Assembly: GCA_934670025.1 (NCBI GenBank)
Contig: CAKUOS010000002.1
Span: forward strand, 13,678 to 77,677
Reading direction: 5' to 3'
DNA from: an uncultured Oscillospiraceae bacterium
Lineage (GTDB): Bacteria; Bacillota; Clostridia; Oscillospirales; Oscillospiraceae
DNA length: 64,000 bases
Each line of letters opens with the position of its first letter. Position 1 is the first letter of the stretch. Under the pieces are notes generated by a model. That model saw nothing but the letters and a program-made list of their open reading frames with translations, had not been told where the DNA came from and did no database searches. The position numbers and the translations under genes were made by a program. Shown piece by piece: positions 51,594 to 60,751 of the stretch.

Positions 51594-52364
51594 TTACTGC
51601 TTTGCCGTCAGACCGCCGTCGACGCACAGCACCTGGCCGCTGATGAACTCTGCGGCGTCGCTGCAAAGGAAGACCGCCGCGCAGCCAAGATCGCGCGCCG
51701 TGCAGATGCGGCCTCTGGGGATGCGGTCGACCAGCGTCTTATAAAAGACGGGATCGTCGAGCTGGAAGGAATTGATCGGCGTTCTGGTGAACGTCGGGGC
51801 AATGGCGTTGGCCGTGATGCCGTATTTGCCCCACTCGCAGGCCAGCTGCTTCGTGTACATATTGACCGCGCCCTTGGACGCGCAATAGGCGGTATAATCC
51901 TGATCCGTGCCGATCAGCGACTTGACGGAGGAGATCGAAAGGATGCGGCCGTAGCTCTGCTCGATCATGACCTTGCCGACCTCGCGCGTGACCAGATACA
52001 GGCCGCGCAGGTTGATACCCAGGACGAAATCCCACGCCTTCGAGTCGTAATCCTCGGCCTTGATGAGCTTGTTGACGCCTGCGGCGTTGACGAGGATGTC
52101 GATGCGGCCGGTCTTCTGCCGGGCCTCGGCGACCATTTTCACGACGCTTTCTTCGTCAAGCAGGTTGACCGGCACGAAGAAGCACTGCCGCCCCTCGGCG
52201 CGGCAGTCCTCGGCAAACGCGCCGTCGGGCTCTTTCATATCGGCAAGCACGATATCCGCGCCGTTCTGCATCAGCGCGCGCGCGATCGGCAGCCCGAGCC
52301 CGCCCGCTCCGATCACCAGCGCAGTTTTACCGGACAGAGAAAACACGTTTTTGAAGCTATCCAT
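51594..52364 (-). CDS. SDR, gluconate 5-dehydrogenase-like (first gene of operon)
   Basis: The 256-residue SDR has VIGAGGLGLPIARAL (NAD(P) site), VNAAGVNKL, ISSVKSL and YCASKGA (catalytic Ser, Tyr and Lys), and the ending QVLCVDGGLTAKQ. The closest functional group is 5-keto-gluconate reductase/gluconate 5-dehydrogenase (IdnO-like), which pairs with the idonate-type zinc dehydrogenase. ATG 52364 follows AAAGGGG. A promoter is at 52405-52433. Confidence 0.8.
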   Translation of the reverse strand: MDSFKNVFSLSGKTALVIGAGGLGLPIARALMQNGADIVLADMKEPDGAFAEDCRAEGRQCFFVPVNLLDEESVVKMVAEARQKTGRIDILVNAAGVNKLIKAEDYDSKAWDFVLGINLRGLYLVTREVGKVMIEQSYGRILSISSVKSLIGTDQDYTAYCASKGAVNMYTKQLACEWGKYGITANAIAPTFTRTPINSFQLDDPVFYKTLVDRIPRGRICTARDLGCAAVFLCSDAAEFISGQVLCVDGGLTAKQ

Positions 52365-52404
52365 GAGTTTATGACCCCTTTCTCGGTTCAGTCTTGATGA
52401 CATC

Positions 52405-52433
52405 ATACTATCATTTTCGTCGACAAATATCAA
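52405..52433 (-). promoter_or_regulatory. Promoter of the sugar-acid operon
   Basis: On the minus strand TTGATA (52428-52433), 17-base spacer, TAGTAT (52405-52410). The spacer contains the operator-like repeat at 52413-52427, so a bound regulator would block the polymerase. Confidence 0.75.
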
Positions 52434-52450
52434 GTATTTTCGTCGACAAA
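52413..52450. promoter_or_regulatory. Two identical operator-like repeats of the GntR regulator
   Basis: ATTTTCGTCGACAAA occurs at 52413-52427 and again at 52436-52450 (15 of 15 bases), 23 bases apart, about two helical turns. Each is centred on the palindrome GTCGAC with pseudo-symmetrical arms (TTTCGTCGACAAA). They lie between the divergent operon and the GntR gene. Confidence 0.8.
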
Positions 52451-52457
52451 ATTTTCA

Positions 52458-52485
52458 TTGCTTTTTTGTTATTTTAGACTATAAT
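52458..52485 (+). promoter_or_regulatory. Promoter of the GntR gene
   Basis: TTGCTT (52458-52463), 16-base spacer, TATAAT (52480-52485). It lies just downstream of the second operator repeat. Confidence 0.65.
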
Positions 52486-52523
52486 AGAGGTAAACGCATC
52501 GAAACGCAGGGAGGACATCACAT

Positions 52524-53249
52524 ATGCCGAAAACAAACCGCGCGCAGGTCTCCATCGCATATGATGCGATCCGCGATCAAATCCTTTCCTATGCACTCCT
52601 TCCGGGCGCGCCGCTTTCCGACAATCAGCTCTCCCGGGAACTGAATATGAGCCGCGCGCCGATCCGCGAGGCGGTTCTGCTATTACAGATGGACGGGCTC
52701 GTGCAGATCAATGAAAAGGGCCAGCCGCGCGTCAGTCCCGTCTGCTATGACGATATTTCCGATATTCTGACGGTCCGCTGTGCGCTGGAGGCCGAAGCGA
52801 TCCGTATCATTGCCCGGGGCAGCTGGCTTACTGAGGTGCAGGAGCAGGAATTGGTGCAGATTCATCAGGCATATACCAGCAGCGCGGAGAATCTTTCCGA
52901 ACATTACCGCTATGACGATCTGTTCCACCAGAAGCTCGCCGAATTTTCCGCCAGCCCCCGCATCAGCAATATTCTCAGTCAGATGCGTCTGCAAATGCTG
53001 CGGGCCCGCTGGCTCAATCTGGCCAACCCTAAGCGACGGGAAGATGCAATCGAAGAGCATACCCGTCTGCTCAGTGCCCTTCAGGCACATGACGAACCGG
53101 AAGCCGTGCAGGCACTTCTCGACCATCTGAATAACAGCCGCAGCGCGTTTTACACCGTTTTGAACGACAAGCAGATGCACGCGCTGGCCACCGCCATCCG
53201 CGTCTTCCACTCCGCAAACGACGCGCCATCCACCGCGGAAAAAAAATAG
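52524..53249 (+). CDS. GntR/FCD-family transcriptional regulator
   Basis: The 241-residue protein has an N-terminal winged helix (about 10-75, with LSDNQLSRELNMSRAPIREAV) and a helical FCD ligand-binding domain. The FCD metal/ligand residues are plausible in YRYDDLFHQKLA and HTRLLSALQAHD. The divergent operon and twin operators imply control of sugar-acid catabolism, probably as a repressor released by an aldonate intermediate. RBS GGGAGG. Confidence 0.9.
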   Translation: MPKTNRAQVSIAYDAIRDQILSYALLPGAPLSDNQLSRELNMSRAPIREAVLLLQMDGLVQINEKGQPRVSPVCYDDISDILTVRCALEAEAIRIIARGSWLTEVQEQELVQIHQAYTSSAENLSEHYRYDDLFHQKLAEFSASPRISNILSQMRLQMLRARWLNLANPKRREDAIEEHTRLLSALQAHDEPEAVQALLDHLNNSRSAFYTVLNDKQMHALATAIRVFHSANDAPSTAEKK

Positions 53250-53266
53250 CCTTCCTCCACAAACGC

Positions 53267-53310
53267 AAAACCGCAGACGCGCCGGGATTCCGGTGTGCCT
53301 GCGGTTTTAT
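53267..53310. terminator. Bidirectional terminator after GntR and ADC-fold genes
   Basis: AAAACCGCAG/CTGCGGTTTT outer stem with an inner GCCGG/CCGGT hairpin, flanked by T/A runs on both sides. It lies between convergent genes. Confidence 0.82.
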
Positions 53311-53328
53311 TATGCTGTCTTTTGTGGT

Positions 53329-54150
53329 TTACTTTGTATAGTCGTAGATGACTTCCGCGCCGTTAAAGGTATAACCGTTGCGGAACCAGTATGCGCCAAG
53401 AACCTCCTTCGGCGCCAGAGGCATATGCTCCTCCAGTTCCGACGGATAGAACTCCAGTTCACCGCTGCCCGCCCAGGCAACGGGATCCGACTTCTTGTTG
53501 ACAGCGCCAAGTTTTACAAGTTCGCAGACGCTCGGGCCGCGGCCAGGCACAAGGCTCGGGAAATGCCGCAGGTGGATCAGCGGACGGCCCATCGGCGCCG
53601 GCAGCTCGCCGGGATCGATCTGACGGTCGACATGCAGCGTACCCTTGATCAGCCGTTCGCCGTGCGAACTAACGATACCGGTCATCGCAGAGCCGATGCC
53701 AAGCGGTGCCATCGCCGGGTTATAGGGGTTATAGTCCGTGAGCGCGATCTGACCGAGCTTTTTCGGGAAGCCCATCATCCAGCCCCGCGCCATCGTAAAG
53801 TCGTTGTCAACCCAGATGGGCAGGCACATCTGGGCCTGCTCGCCGTTGAACGAACAGCCGACCCAGATCGCAGCTTCCTTATACTGCGTACGCTCAGGGT
53901 TCACCGCAGGCAGATCCTTTGCATCTTCCCACACAGACCACCACTTGCTGAACGCCACATAGGCAACGTCGGGATGGTCGCCCAGCTCAAGCGGCTCCGG
54001 GAGCCAGCGCTTCACCGCGTCCGGATCGACGCGATATGCGATGTTCAGATATTCCGTACCATAATGCCAAGGATACGCGCCAAGCAGAGACGCCTTTCCC
54101 TCCGGAGAAACAGGGTAGCAAAAGCCCTTCAGGTCTTCGATTTTAGCCAT
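53329..54150 (-). CDS. Acetoacetate-decarboxylase-fold protein
   Basis: The 273-residue protein matches the acetoacetate decarboxylase superfamily. The stretch ARGWMMGFPKKLGQI (about 121-135) contains the adjacent lysines that form the Schiff base in true ADC. The rest (YVAFSKWWSVWEDA, CSFNGEQAQMCLPI) is family-like. ATG 54150 has AAAGGCGG 9 bases upstream. Located 22 bases after the PEP mutase-like gene, so likely co-transcribed; the real substrate may be a different beta-keto acid or an aldol/dehydratase reaction. Confidence 0.82.
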   Translation of the reverse strand: MAKIEDLKGFCYPVSPEGKASLLGAYPWHYGTEYLNIAYRVDPDAVKRWLPEPLELGDHPDVAYVAFSKWWSVWEDAKDLPAVNPERTQYKEAAIWVGCSFNGEQAQMCLPIWVDNDFTMARGWMMGFPKKLGQIALTDYNPYNPAMAPLGIGSAMTGIVSSHGERLIKGTLHVDRQIDPGELPAPMGRPLIHLRHFPSLVPGRGPSVCELVKLGAVNKKSDPVAWAGSGELEFYPSELEEHMPLAPKEVLGAYWFRNGYTFNGAEVIYDYTK

Positions 54151-54172
54151 AATCACAATCCGCCTTTCTATA

Positions 54173-55105
54173 TTATTCCTTGTTCAGATCCATTTTATCG
54201 CCCCAGAACGTGCGGTGCACACCGGACAGTTCCCCTTCAAAGTCCAGCCACTCCTGTACCGGGTAGAACGGCTGTGCACTCTGACCGGAGATCTGGAACG
54301 GACGGTCGTCACGGGGATAGAGGTTGTTGCCTTCCTTGGCCACGCGCATGGCATAATGCAGCATACCGGCCATCGCGCCCTTCATCATGAAATGCATGGT
54401 AACAAGGTTGAATCCCAGCGGGTACAGATCGTCCGCACGAAGCTCCGGCTGTTTTACAGTCTGGTTGATATCCGGGAACATCATGGGAACACCCCGGAAA
54501 ATCTCGGAGACACGTCTGGCCTGTTCCATCGTCTTCAGCTGATTGATCAGCAGCATGTCGGCACCGGCCTCAATAGAGCCCTTGCAGCGCGCAATCGCGT
54601 CCCGGAATCCTTCTTCCGTATCAATCAGGACGTTGGTGCGGGCAATAAAAATGCAGTCCGTGCCTTCCAGCGCAGCCTTGGCTGCGCGTACCTTCGACCA
54701 GTATTCTTCCTTCGGGATGATATTTTTTTCGACCATGCCCTTAGCAAAGCCCGGCTCGGCCTCATCCTCCATCAGGATCGCCATCGCGCCGGCCTTGGCC
54801 AGACGGCGGCAGGTCCGATAGACGTTCTGTACGCTGCCGAAACCATCCTCCGCGTCGACAATGATGGGCAGCGAGCAGGTCTCCGTGATACGACTGACGA
54901 TCCATTCCAGTTCCGGCAGGCTCAGAATGCCGAGATCGGGCAGGCCGTCCATCGCCATAGAAAGCTCGGCGCCGCTGAGGCAGATCGCCTTGAACCCGGC
55001 CAGCTCCGCTACGTGCGCAGAGGCGCTGTCAAATACGCAGGGCGCGAGGATTCCCTTTTCCTCCTGAAGCAGCTGCTTGAACGATTTGATCTGCGGACGA
55101 ATCAT
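54173..55105 (-). CDS. PEP mutase/isocitrate lyase superfamily enzyme
   Basis: The 310-residue protein has the superfamily fold and metal motif VDAEDGFG (Asp84-Asp87 region), ILMEDEAEPGFAKG, and FIARTNVLIDTEEGF. Relatives act as oxaloacetate decarboxylase, 2-methylisocitrate lyase, dimethylmalate lyase or carboxyphosphonoenolpyruvate mutase. The KxxGH/KKCGH lyase loop is not visible; instead EPGFAKGMVEKN is present, so a C-C lyase of a different substrate is likely. ATG 55105 has AAAGGAAG upstream. Confidence 0.82.
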   Translation of the reverse strand: MIRPQIKSFKQLLQEEKGILAPCVFDSASAHVAELAGFKAICLSGAELSMAMDGLPDLGILSLPELEWIVSRITETCSLPIIVDAEDGFGSVQNVYRTCRRLAKAGAMAILMEDEAEPGFAKGMVEKNIIPKEEYWSKVRAAKAALEGTDCIFIARTNVLIDTEEGFRDAIARCKGSIEAGADMLLINQLKTMEQARRVSEIFRGVPMMFPDINQTVKQPELRADDLYPLGFNLVTMHFMMKGAMAGMLHYAMRVAKEGNNLYPRDDRPFQISGQSAQPFYPVQEWLDFEGELSGVHRTFWGDKMDLNKE

Positions 55106-55187
55106 AATGTGCGACTTCCTTTCTATTTCGTCAATGCAATGAATGTAAATGGGATGGGATGGGATCAAATTCAATGTGCGCACTTAA

Positions 55188-55216
55188 TATGTACCATACT
55201 TTCTCCATAGTGTCAA
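55188..55216 (-). promoter_or_regulatory. Candidate promoter of the PEP mutase/ADC-fold genes
   Basis: On the minus strand TTGACA (55211-55216), 17-base spacer, weak TACATA (55188-55193). The following leader includes three TGGGA units (55149-55164). The rest of the 386-base interval 55106-55491 is AT-rich and holds the divergent promoter but no gene. Confidence 0.5.
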
Positions 55217-55402
55217 TCAATATTATCAAGATATAATGCAAATATTGTTATGAAATGTGTATTTTTTTGATTGTCCTCGTTTTTCTCATCGGAAATTTAG
55301 GCGATTTTGTGATTATTTAGGATAGAAACCGGGTTATTTCAATTTTAATTCGATGTTTTACGTATTTATGATACTTTTGTGACCAATTTTAGACGATGTT
55401 AA

Positions 55403-55431
55403 TTGACTTTTCTGTGGCTGCCTGTTATACT
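55403..55431 (+). promoter_or_regulatory. Promoter of the aminotransferase gene
   Basis: TTGACT (55403-55408), 17-base spacer, TATACT (55426-55431), 60 bases before the start. Confidence 0.8.
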
Positions 55432-55491
55432 GAGAGCGAAGCGCCCGCAGCGCGATCAAAACAGAAAAAATGCAGAAAAGGTGAGTTCGTC

Positions 55492-56601
55492 ATGTTTGAA
55501 CAGTTTGCGCAATCCTACGCCTTGCAGCCCGCGCCATCCACCGTGATCCCTGTCGGCGTGTCCATCAAGGGCGCAAAAGAGAAATATCACTTAGATGAAG
55601 TCTATAAGTTGGCCTCCAATGAGAACCCCTACGGTGTATCCCCCAAGGCTCTGGAGGCTATGACAGCGGCGCTCCGCCAGGGTCATCTGTATCCGGATTC
55701 GACGCGCGATACGCTGCTGCGCGGAATGCTTGCCGAAAAATTCGGAATGAAGCCCGGCAATATCACGCTGACCTGCGGTGCGGCCAACGCACTGGCCTAC
55801 GCAGGCGAGGCTTTCCTGAAGCCCGGCACGGAATGTATCATCCCTTCGCCCGCCTATCCGCCCTACTATTACATCGCGTTCAAAAACGGCGCAAAGATTG
55901 TGGATGTCCCCTGTCGTCCGGACACCATGCAGATCGACACCGAAGCGATTCTCGCCGCAGTGACCGCGCAGACGCGCATGGTTTTCCTCTGCAATCCCCA
56001 GAACCCCACCAGTACTGCTATCACCGGCGATCAGATGCGCTCGTTATTGGACCGGCTGCCCAAGCATGTCATCGCTGTCGTAGACGAGGCGTATATCGAA
56101 TTTTCCGAAAATGCGGCCGACCGGACAATGACGCCATATCTGGAAAAGTACCCGAACATGATCGTTGTGCAGACCTATTCCAAGCTGTACGGCATGGCCG
56201 GCATCCGTCTTGGCTACGCAATGGCCTGTGAAGAAATCATTCGGTATTTGAACAAAGCCGTGGCAGCCCGTTCGCTCAGCACTGTTGCGATTGAGGGCGG
56301 CATTGCAGCGCTTTCCGACGAAGATTTCCGGAAAAAGACCATCGATAATAACACCGCCGAACGCACGTATCTGACACAGACGCTGCGCAGCCTCGGTTAC
56401 CATGTCTTCGATTCGCAGGCAAACTTCATTTATGCCGACCTCGGCAAGCCCGCCGGCGAGCTGTACTTTGATCTGCTGCCGTATGGCGTCATGATCCGCG
56501 GCGATTTCCCGCTGGCACGTATCTCGATCGGTACGCATCAGCAAAACGCCTGTCTGATTGACGCCGTACAGTCTCTTCGGGAAAAAGGGCAGCTGAAATA
56601 A
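55492..56601 (+). CDS. Aminotransferase class I/II, histidinol-phosphate aminotransferase-like
   Basis: The 369-residue PLP enzyme has the fold type I motifs: LASNENPYGVSP near residue 40, CGAANALAYAGEAFL, CNPQNPTSTA, VVDEAYIEF and the PLP lysine in TYSKLYGMAGIRLGYA (Lys231). The pattern is close to HisC, but a stand-alone position next to catabolic genes suggests another amino donor/acceptor or a phosphonate-like substrate. ATG 55492 has AAAAGG at 10 bases. Confidence 0.82.
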   Translation: MFEQFAQSYALQPAPSTVIPVGVSIKGAKEKYHLDEVYKLASNENPYGVSPKALEAMTAALRQGHLYPDSTRDTLLRGMLAEKFGMKPGNITLTCGAANALAYAGEAFLKPGTECIIPSPAYPPYYYIAFKNGAKIVDVPCRPDTMQIDTEAILAAVTAQTRMVFLCNPQNPTSTAITGDQMRSLLDRLPKHVIAVVDEAYIEFSENAADRTMTPYLEKYPNMIVVQTYSKLYGMAGIRLGYAMACEEIIRYLNKAVAARSLSTVAIEGGIAALSDEDFRKKTIDNNTAERTYLTQTLRSLGYHVFDSQANFIYADLGKPAGELYFDLLPYGVMIRGDFPLARISIGTHQQNACLIDAVQSLREKGQLK

Positions 56602-56711
56602 CGGGATTAACACGCTCTTCGGCAGAACCAGCGGCACACGGCGCACGTTCTTCTCCCTTTCCCGTTCGCCCCTGCGCCTCTCCAAGCCGAATATGCCGGC
56701 CGCTTTTGGCC

Positions 56712-56747
56712 AAAACAGCCGCTGCCGACAGGCAGCGGCTGTTTTAT
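56712..56747 (+). terminator. Terminator after the aminotransferase gene
   Basis: AAACAGCCGCTGCC and GGCAGCGGCTGTTT form a perfect 14-bp stem around GACA, followed by TATTT. The 110 bases between the stop and this stem show nothing else. Confidence 0.9.
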
Positions 56748-56763
56748 TTATGCTCCGGCGCAT

Positions 56764-56795
56764 AAAAGCCGCGCGTGAAAACGCGCGGCTTTTTC
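56764..56795. terminator. Terminator for the DeoR-type gene (bidirectional)
   Basis: AAAAGCCGCGCG/CGCGCGGCTTTT with a 6-base loop; T runs on both strands. On the minus strand it lies just after the DeoR stop. Confidence 0.87.
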
Positions 56796-56805
56796 TTCTG
56801 TATGC

Positions 56806-57648
56806 TTATTCTTCTTCCGTCTGCTCCGGCAGCAGCTCTTCCAACGGTTTTTCGCCGAGTGCCGGAAATCTGCCCTCTCCGGACTCGCAGATATAGACCT
56901 TGATCCCATGCCGTTCAAAGAACGACTGCCATTCCGGTGTGATCGGCCGGTCGGTAAACAGCCTGTCGATATCCCCAAACTCACACATATGGACAAAGGA
57001 CGCCTTGCCGAATTTGCTGTGATCCACCAGCAGGCAGCGCTGCTGCGCACTGCTGATCACGATCTGCTTCATCAGCGCGATCTGTTCGCTGGTCGTCATC
57101 AAGCCGTTGCGCATATCAAAGGAATTGCAGGAGAGGAACGCACGGTCGATCTGATATTTCTGCATCCCGCTGACTGCCGACGGCCCCAGAAATGCATCTT
57201 CGTCCGCTTCATACTGCCCGCCAATACAGATCAGGCGGATATGCTTGCTCTTGGAAAGTGCATTCGCCACACGAAGCGAATTTGTCAGCACCGTGATATC
57301 CATTTCCAGCAGCCCCGGACACATATAAAACACTGCACTGGAATTATCCAGGAAAATTGTGTCGCCCTGCTTCATAAACTGCACAGCGCGGGCGGCAACG
57401 CGCTTTTTCCCTTCGACAAACGTCTGGTCAAGAAGCGCTCTTGCCGGATGCGCAGCCGTGCGTTTTTTCAGCGTCGCACCTCCATAGATTTTGTCGAGGA
57501 AGCCTTCGTTTTCCAGAATGTCAAGATCCCGCCGGACTGTCTCAACGCTGATCCCAAACTGGTCAATGATCTCGTTCGTCGTGACCGTGTCCTTTTCCAG
57601 CAGCAGAGCCTTGATTTTTTCCCGACGCTGTACCGCTAATAGCTTCAA
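56806..57648 (-). CDS. DeoR-family transcriptional regulator
   Basis: The 280-residue regulator starts at TTG 57648 with GAGGG upstream; an upstream extension of the frame would put coding sequence over the promoter. The N-terminal HTH is VTTNEIIDQFGISVETVRRD (about 20-40), followed by GGATL, then the sugar-phosphate sensing DeoRC domain (DTIFLDNSSAVFYM, VLTNSLRVAN). Its place beside the amino-acid transporter and aminotransferase suggests regulation of that neighbourhood, though its effector would normally be a sugar phosphate. Confidence 0.86.
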   Translation of the reverse strand: MKLLAVQRREKIKALLLEKDTVTTNEIIDQFGISVETVRRDLDILENEGFLDKIYGGATLKKRTAAHPARALLDQTFVEGKKRVAARAVQFMKQGDTIFLDNSSAVFYMCPGLLEMDITVLTNSLRVANALSKSKHIRLICIGGQYEADEDAFLGPSAVSGMQKYQIDRAFLSCNSFDMRNGLMTTSEQIALMKQIVISSAQQRCLLVDHSKFGKASFVHMCEFGDIDRLFTDRPITPEWQSFFERHGIKVYICESGEGRFPALGEKPLEELLPEQTEEE

Positions 57649-57682
57649 CGCAGCACCCTCTTTCTCTTTTACTCCTGCCTTT

Positions 57683-57710
57683 ATTCTACCAGACATTTTG
57701 GAAAATTCAA
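57683..57710 (-). promoter_or_regulatory. Candidate promoter of the DeoR-type gene
   Basis: On the minus strand TTGAAT (57705-57710), 16-base spacer, TAGAAT (57683-57688). The AT-rich region 57711-58059 between the two divergent promoters shows no gene; TGTGACAATTTATTGTGATT-like repeats near 58013-58031 may be operator half sites. Confidence 0.6.
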
Positions 57711-58059
57711 TCATCTTTTCAGGAAACCTCGCCAAAAGGCCGTATCCGTGTCTTCAGTGCCCACGGAAGAAAGTTCATAAGAAACCGCAAAAACTGCACG
57801 AAAATCAGTAATATGATTCTGCATTTTTCGAGTATTTTCCTATTATATTCTATTCAGCCGCTCAGCCTGCCGCACAATATCTGGTATGCCTCCCAAATCC
57901 AGCGTAATGTAAAAAAACATCGTACTTTTTTGTAATATTAGCACAAATTAGAGTGAATAATCTGAAATTCCGTAAAAAACGCGGTGAACATCAGATTAAA
58001 GTTTTCTCTTTTGTGACAATTTATTGTGATTTTATGATAAGTTTATGAATAAAAAATGA

Positions 58060-58088
58060 TTGACGCTTTTTCAAAACAATATTATACT
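58060..58088 (+). promoter_or_regulatory. Promoter of the amino-acid ABC transporter operon
   Basis: TTGACG (58060-58065), 17-base spacer, TATACT (58083-58088). The leader of about 100 bases has a small GACGCG/CGCGTC hairpin near 58139-58160 before GGGGAGG. Confidence 0.78.
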
Positions 58089-58192
58089 ATTTCTGTCCAG
58101 ATGGGAAAGGACCTGTGCAGCCCTGCATATGTGCGTATGACGCGCCGTGTCTGACGCGTCGGCAAAAGTTCCGTTTAGGGGAGGAAATACAC

Positions 58193-58936
58193 ATGAGCTT
58201 TGATGCTAGTTTGATATGGGAGTATTGGCCTGTTATTTTGCAGGGCCTGCCCATGACTCTGAAACTGACAGTCCTGGCGACGTTATTCGGCATCTTCTTC
58301 GGTTTTCTGATTGCACTCGTCAAGATCAAGAAGGTTCCCGTGCTGCGGCAGATCTGCGGCGTTTATGTTTCATTTATCCGCGGCGTTCCGCTGATGGTCC
58401 TGCTGTATATGTCCTATTACGGTCTGCCCCTCATTGCAAATGCATTTAATAAGCGCTGGGGCACCTCGCTGGACATCAACTCCATCACGCCGTTCACCTT
58501 TGCGCTCGTCGCATTTATTTTGCAGGAGTCCGCATATGAGTCCGAGGTTATCCGCGCGGCGCTGCTTTCCGTCGACCGCAAGGAAACCGAAGCGGCCAAG
58601 TCCATTGGCATGACCGGTCTTCAGACGCTCTGGCGGATCACGATCCCGCAGGCGCTGGTCGTCGCCGTTCCGTCGTTCGGCAACGCGCTGACCTCGCTGA
58701 TCAAGGGCACGTCGCTGGCATTCATCATCTCCGTCATGGATATGATGGGCAAGGCCAAAGTCCTTGGAGGCAGAAATTTCCATTACTTCGAAGCCTATAT
58801 CTGCGCCGCTCTGACGTATTGGATCATCTGTATCTTCCTTGGCTTTATTGTGAAGATGGTCGAGAAGCGTCTGAATGTCTATGACCGCAAAATCAAGGAT
58901 GATGAGGTGGCACTGCCCCAGGAGGAAAACGCATGA
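58193..58936 (+). CDS. Amino-acid ABC transporter permease
   Basis: The 247-residue protein begins with the HisM/GlnP-type start ([20 protein letters not shown]) and has five membrane segments. The EAA loop is [22 protein letters not shown] (about 145-165). It forms the channel for a polar amino acid. ATG 58193 has GGGGAGG. The ATPase gene overlaps by 4 bases. Confidence 0.92.
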   Translation: MSFDASLIWEYWPVILQGLPMTLKLTVLATLFGIFFGFLIALVKIKKVPVLRQICGVYVSFIRGVPLMVLLYMSYYGLPLIANAFNKRWGTSLDINSITPFTFALVAFILQESAYESEVIRAALLSVDRKETEAAKSIGMTGLQTLWRITIPQALVVAVPSFGNALTSLIKGTSLAFIISVMDMMGKAKVLGGRNFHYFEAYICAALTYWIICIFLGFIVKMVEKRLNVYDRKIKDDEVALPQEENA

Positions 58937-59670
58937 TTGAAGTACAGAATTGGAACAAGAGCTTTGGCAAGAACCACGTACTTCGTGATGTGAACTGCCG
59001 TGTGGAAACCGGTGAGGTCGTCGTTATTCTCGGCGCCAGCGGCTCCGGTAAGTCCACGTTTCTCCGCACGCTGAACTTTCTGGAGCGTGCAGAATCCGGT
59101 ACACTGATCCTTGACGATCTGAAGCTGGATATGAAGAAGGTCCACAACAAGGATATTCTCCGTGTGCGCCGCGAGACCGCTATGGTCTTCCAGTCCTACA
59201 ACCTGTTCCGTCATAAGACGGCGCTTGAAAACGTCATGGAAGCACTTGTTGTCGTTAAGAAGATGCCGAAGGATGAGGCACGAAAAATCGCTGAGGCTGA
59301 GCTGACCCGCGTCGGTCTTGCCGATCGCATGAACTACTATCCGCATCAGCTCTCCGGCGGTCAGCAGCAGCGCGTCGGCATTGCACGCGCGCTGGCGATC
59401 AAGCCGAAGGTCATTCTGTTCGACGAGCCGACCTCCGCGCTCGATCCCGAGATGATCGGCGAGGTTCTCGACGTTATCCGCTCAATCTCCCACAAGGGCA
59501 TCACGCTCATCATCGTCACGCATGAAATGGGCTTTGCCAAGGATGTTGCCGACCGCGTTATTTTCTTTGAGAACGGCAACATTTACGAGGAAGGCACACC
59601 GGAGGAGTTCTTCACCAATCCGAAGAAGGACCGCACACGTCAGTTCATCCAGAGGATCCTGACACATTAA
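58933..59670 (+). CDS. Amino-acid ABC transporter ATP-binding protein
   Basis: The 245-residue ATPase has the Walker [10 protein letters not shown] (about 35-43), Q-loop VFQSYNLF, signature LSGGQQQR and Walker [15 protein letters not shown], and the H-loop VTHEMGFA. This is the GlnQ/HisP type that energises polar amino acid uptake. Confidence 0.95.
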   Translation: MIEVQNWNKSFGKNHVLRDVNCRVETGEVVVILGASGSGKSTFLRTLNFLERAESGTLILDDLKLDMKKVHNKDILRVRRETAMVFQSYNLFRHKTALENVMEALVVVKKMPKDEARKIAEAELTRVGLADRMNYYPHQLSGGQQQRVGIARALAIKPKVILFDEPTSALDPEMIGEVLDVIRSISHKGITLIIVTHEMGFAKDVADRVIFFENGNIYEEGTPEEFFTNPKKDRTRQFIQRILTH

Positions 59671-59676
59671 AACGAT

Positions 59677-59697
59677 AAAAATGGGCGCTCCATTTTT
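59677..59697 (+). terminator. Weak attenuator-like hairpin before the binding protein gene
   Basis: AAAAATGG and CCATTTTT pair around GCGCTC, ending in T. It could lower or protect the upstream mRNA so that the binding protein is made in excess. Confidence 0.5.
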
Positions 59698-59729
59698 ATA
59701 AATCACCGAATCACATCAAGGAGGACGAC

Positions 59730-60650
59730 ATGAAAAAGGTATTAGCGATTCTTTTGGCCCTGCTGATGGTGCTGAGCATGGTTGCATGCAGCAGCAAGCA
59801 GGAAACTCCCGCAGCTACCCCGGAAGAAAAGACTCCCGAAACGACCGAAACTCCCGCAGCCGAGACCCCGGCTGACACCGCCGCCGAAACCGAGACTCCC
59901 GCAGAAGCAGAAACGGCCGAGGTTCAGAAGGTTGTCTATGGCTTCCCCGGCACGGCCGCCCGCCTGAACTTTGTCAATGACGACGGCACCTATGACGGCT
60001 ATGAGATCGCAATCGTCAAGGAACTCGACGCACGTCTGCCGCAGTATGAGTTTGAACTCTACTGCGCCGGTGAATTCTCCGCTCTGACCCCGGGTCTGGA
60101 TGCCGGCAAGTTTAACATGGTCGGTTCCAACATCACCTGGAAGCAGGAACGCGCCGACAACTATCTGTATTCCGAAGTTTCCTATTACACCAGCCCCTAT
60201 GTCATCGGCGTTGCCGGCGACAATGATACGATCAACAGCCTGGCGGATCTCGCCGGTATGCACGTTCTGACGATCACCGGCACCGCGACCGCGATCTTCC
60301 TGGAAACCTATAACGAGCAGAATCCGGAAGGCCAGATCATCCTTGACTACATCGACGCCGGCGCACAGGAGTGCATCTCCCAGGTCGTTACCGGCCGCTA
60401 TGACGCCTGCATCCAGAACAAGGCTGACTTTGCGATCGCACAGGAAGAGCACGGCTATGATCTTCGCCTGATCGAGATCCCCAACTCCAACGAGATCTCC
60501 CTCCCGGACGGCTATTTCCTGTTCGCCAAGAACGAGACCGAGCTGCAGCAGGCTGTTGACGCCTGCCTGCGCGAAATGAAGGAAGACGGCACGCTGACCA
60601 AGCTCTGCCTGCAATACTTCACGATGGACATGGTTCCCACCGACAAATAA
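59730..60650 (+). CDS. Amino-acid ABC transporter substrate-binding lipoprotein
   Basis: The 306-residue protein has a lipoprotein signal (KKVLAILLALLMVLSMVAC), a disordered Pro/Thr/Glu-rich linker of about 45 residues (TPEEKTPETTETPA) and a periplasmic-binding-protein fold of family 3 (DDGTYDGYEIAIVKELDARL, and NMVGSNITWKQERA). It captures the ligand outside the membrane; cystine or another polar amino acid is likely. RBS AAGGAGG. Confidence 0.9.
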   Translation: MKKVLAILLALLMVLSMVACSSKQETPAATPEEKTPETTETPAAETPADTAAETETPAEAETAEVQKVVYGFPGTAARLNFVNDDGTYDGYEIAIVKELDARLPQYEFELYCAGEFSALTPGLDAGKFNMVGSNITWKQERADNYLYSEVSYYTSPYVIGVAGDNDTINSLADLAGMHVLTITGTATAIFLETYNEQNPEGQIILDYIDAGAQECISQVVTGRYDACIQNKADFAIAQEEHGYDLRLIEIPNSNEISLPDGYFLFAKNETELQQAVDACLREMKEDGTLTKLCLQYFTMDMVPTDK

Positions 60651-60751
60651 TGAAGCACCCGGCGGTGTATGCGTGATCCGCCGCGCGGAACCGTTTGACT
60701 GCTGCGGTCAAACGCCCCTTAAGCATCCGCGCGATGGATCTGCACCGTTTC

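Noticed and set aside
55149..55166. TGGGA tandem units as a CRISPR or regulatory repeat
   Set aside because: Only three 5-base units in a leader; too short for any call. No CRISPR array with regular spacers was seen in the window.
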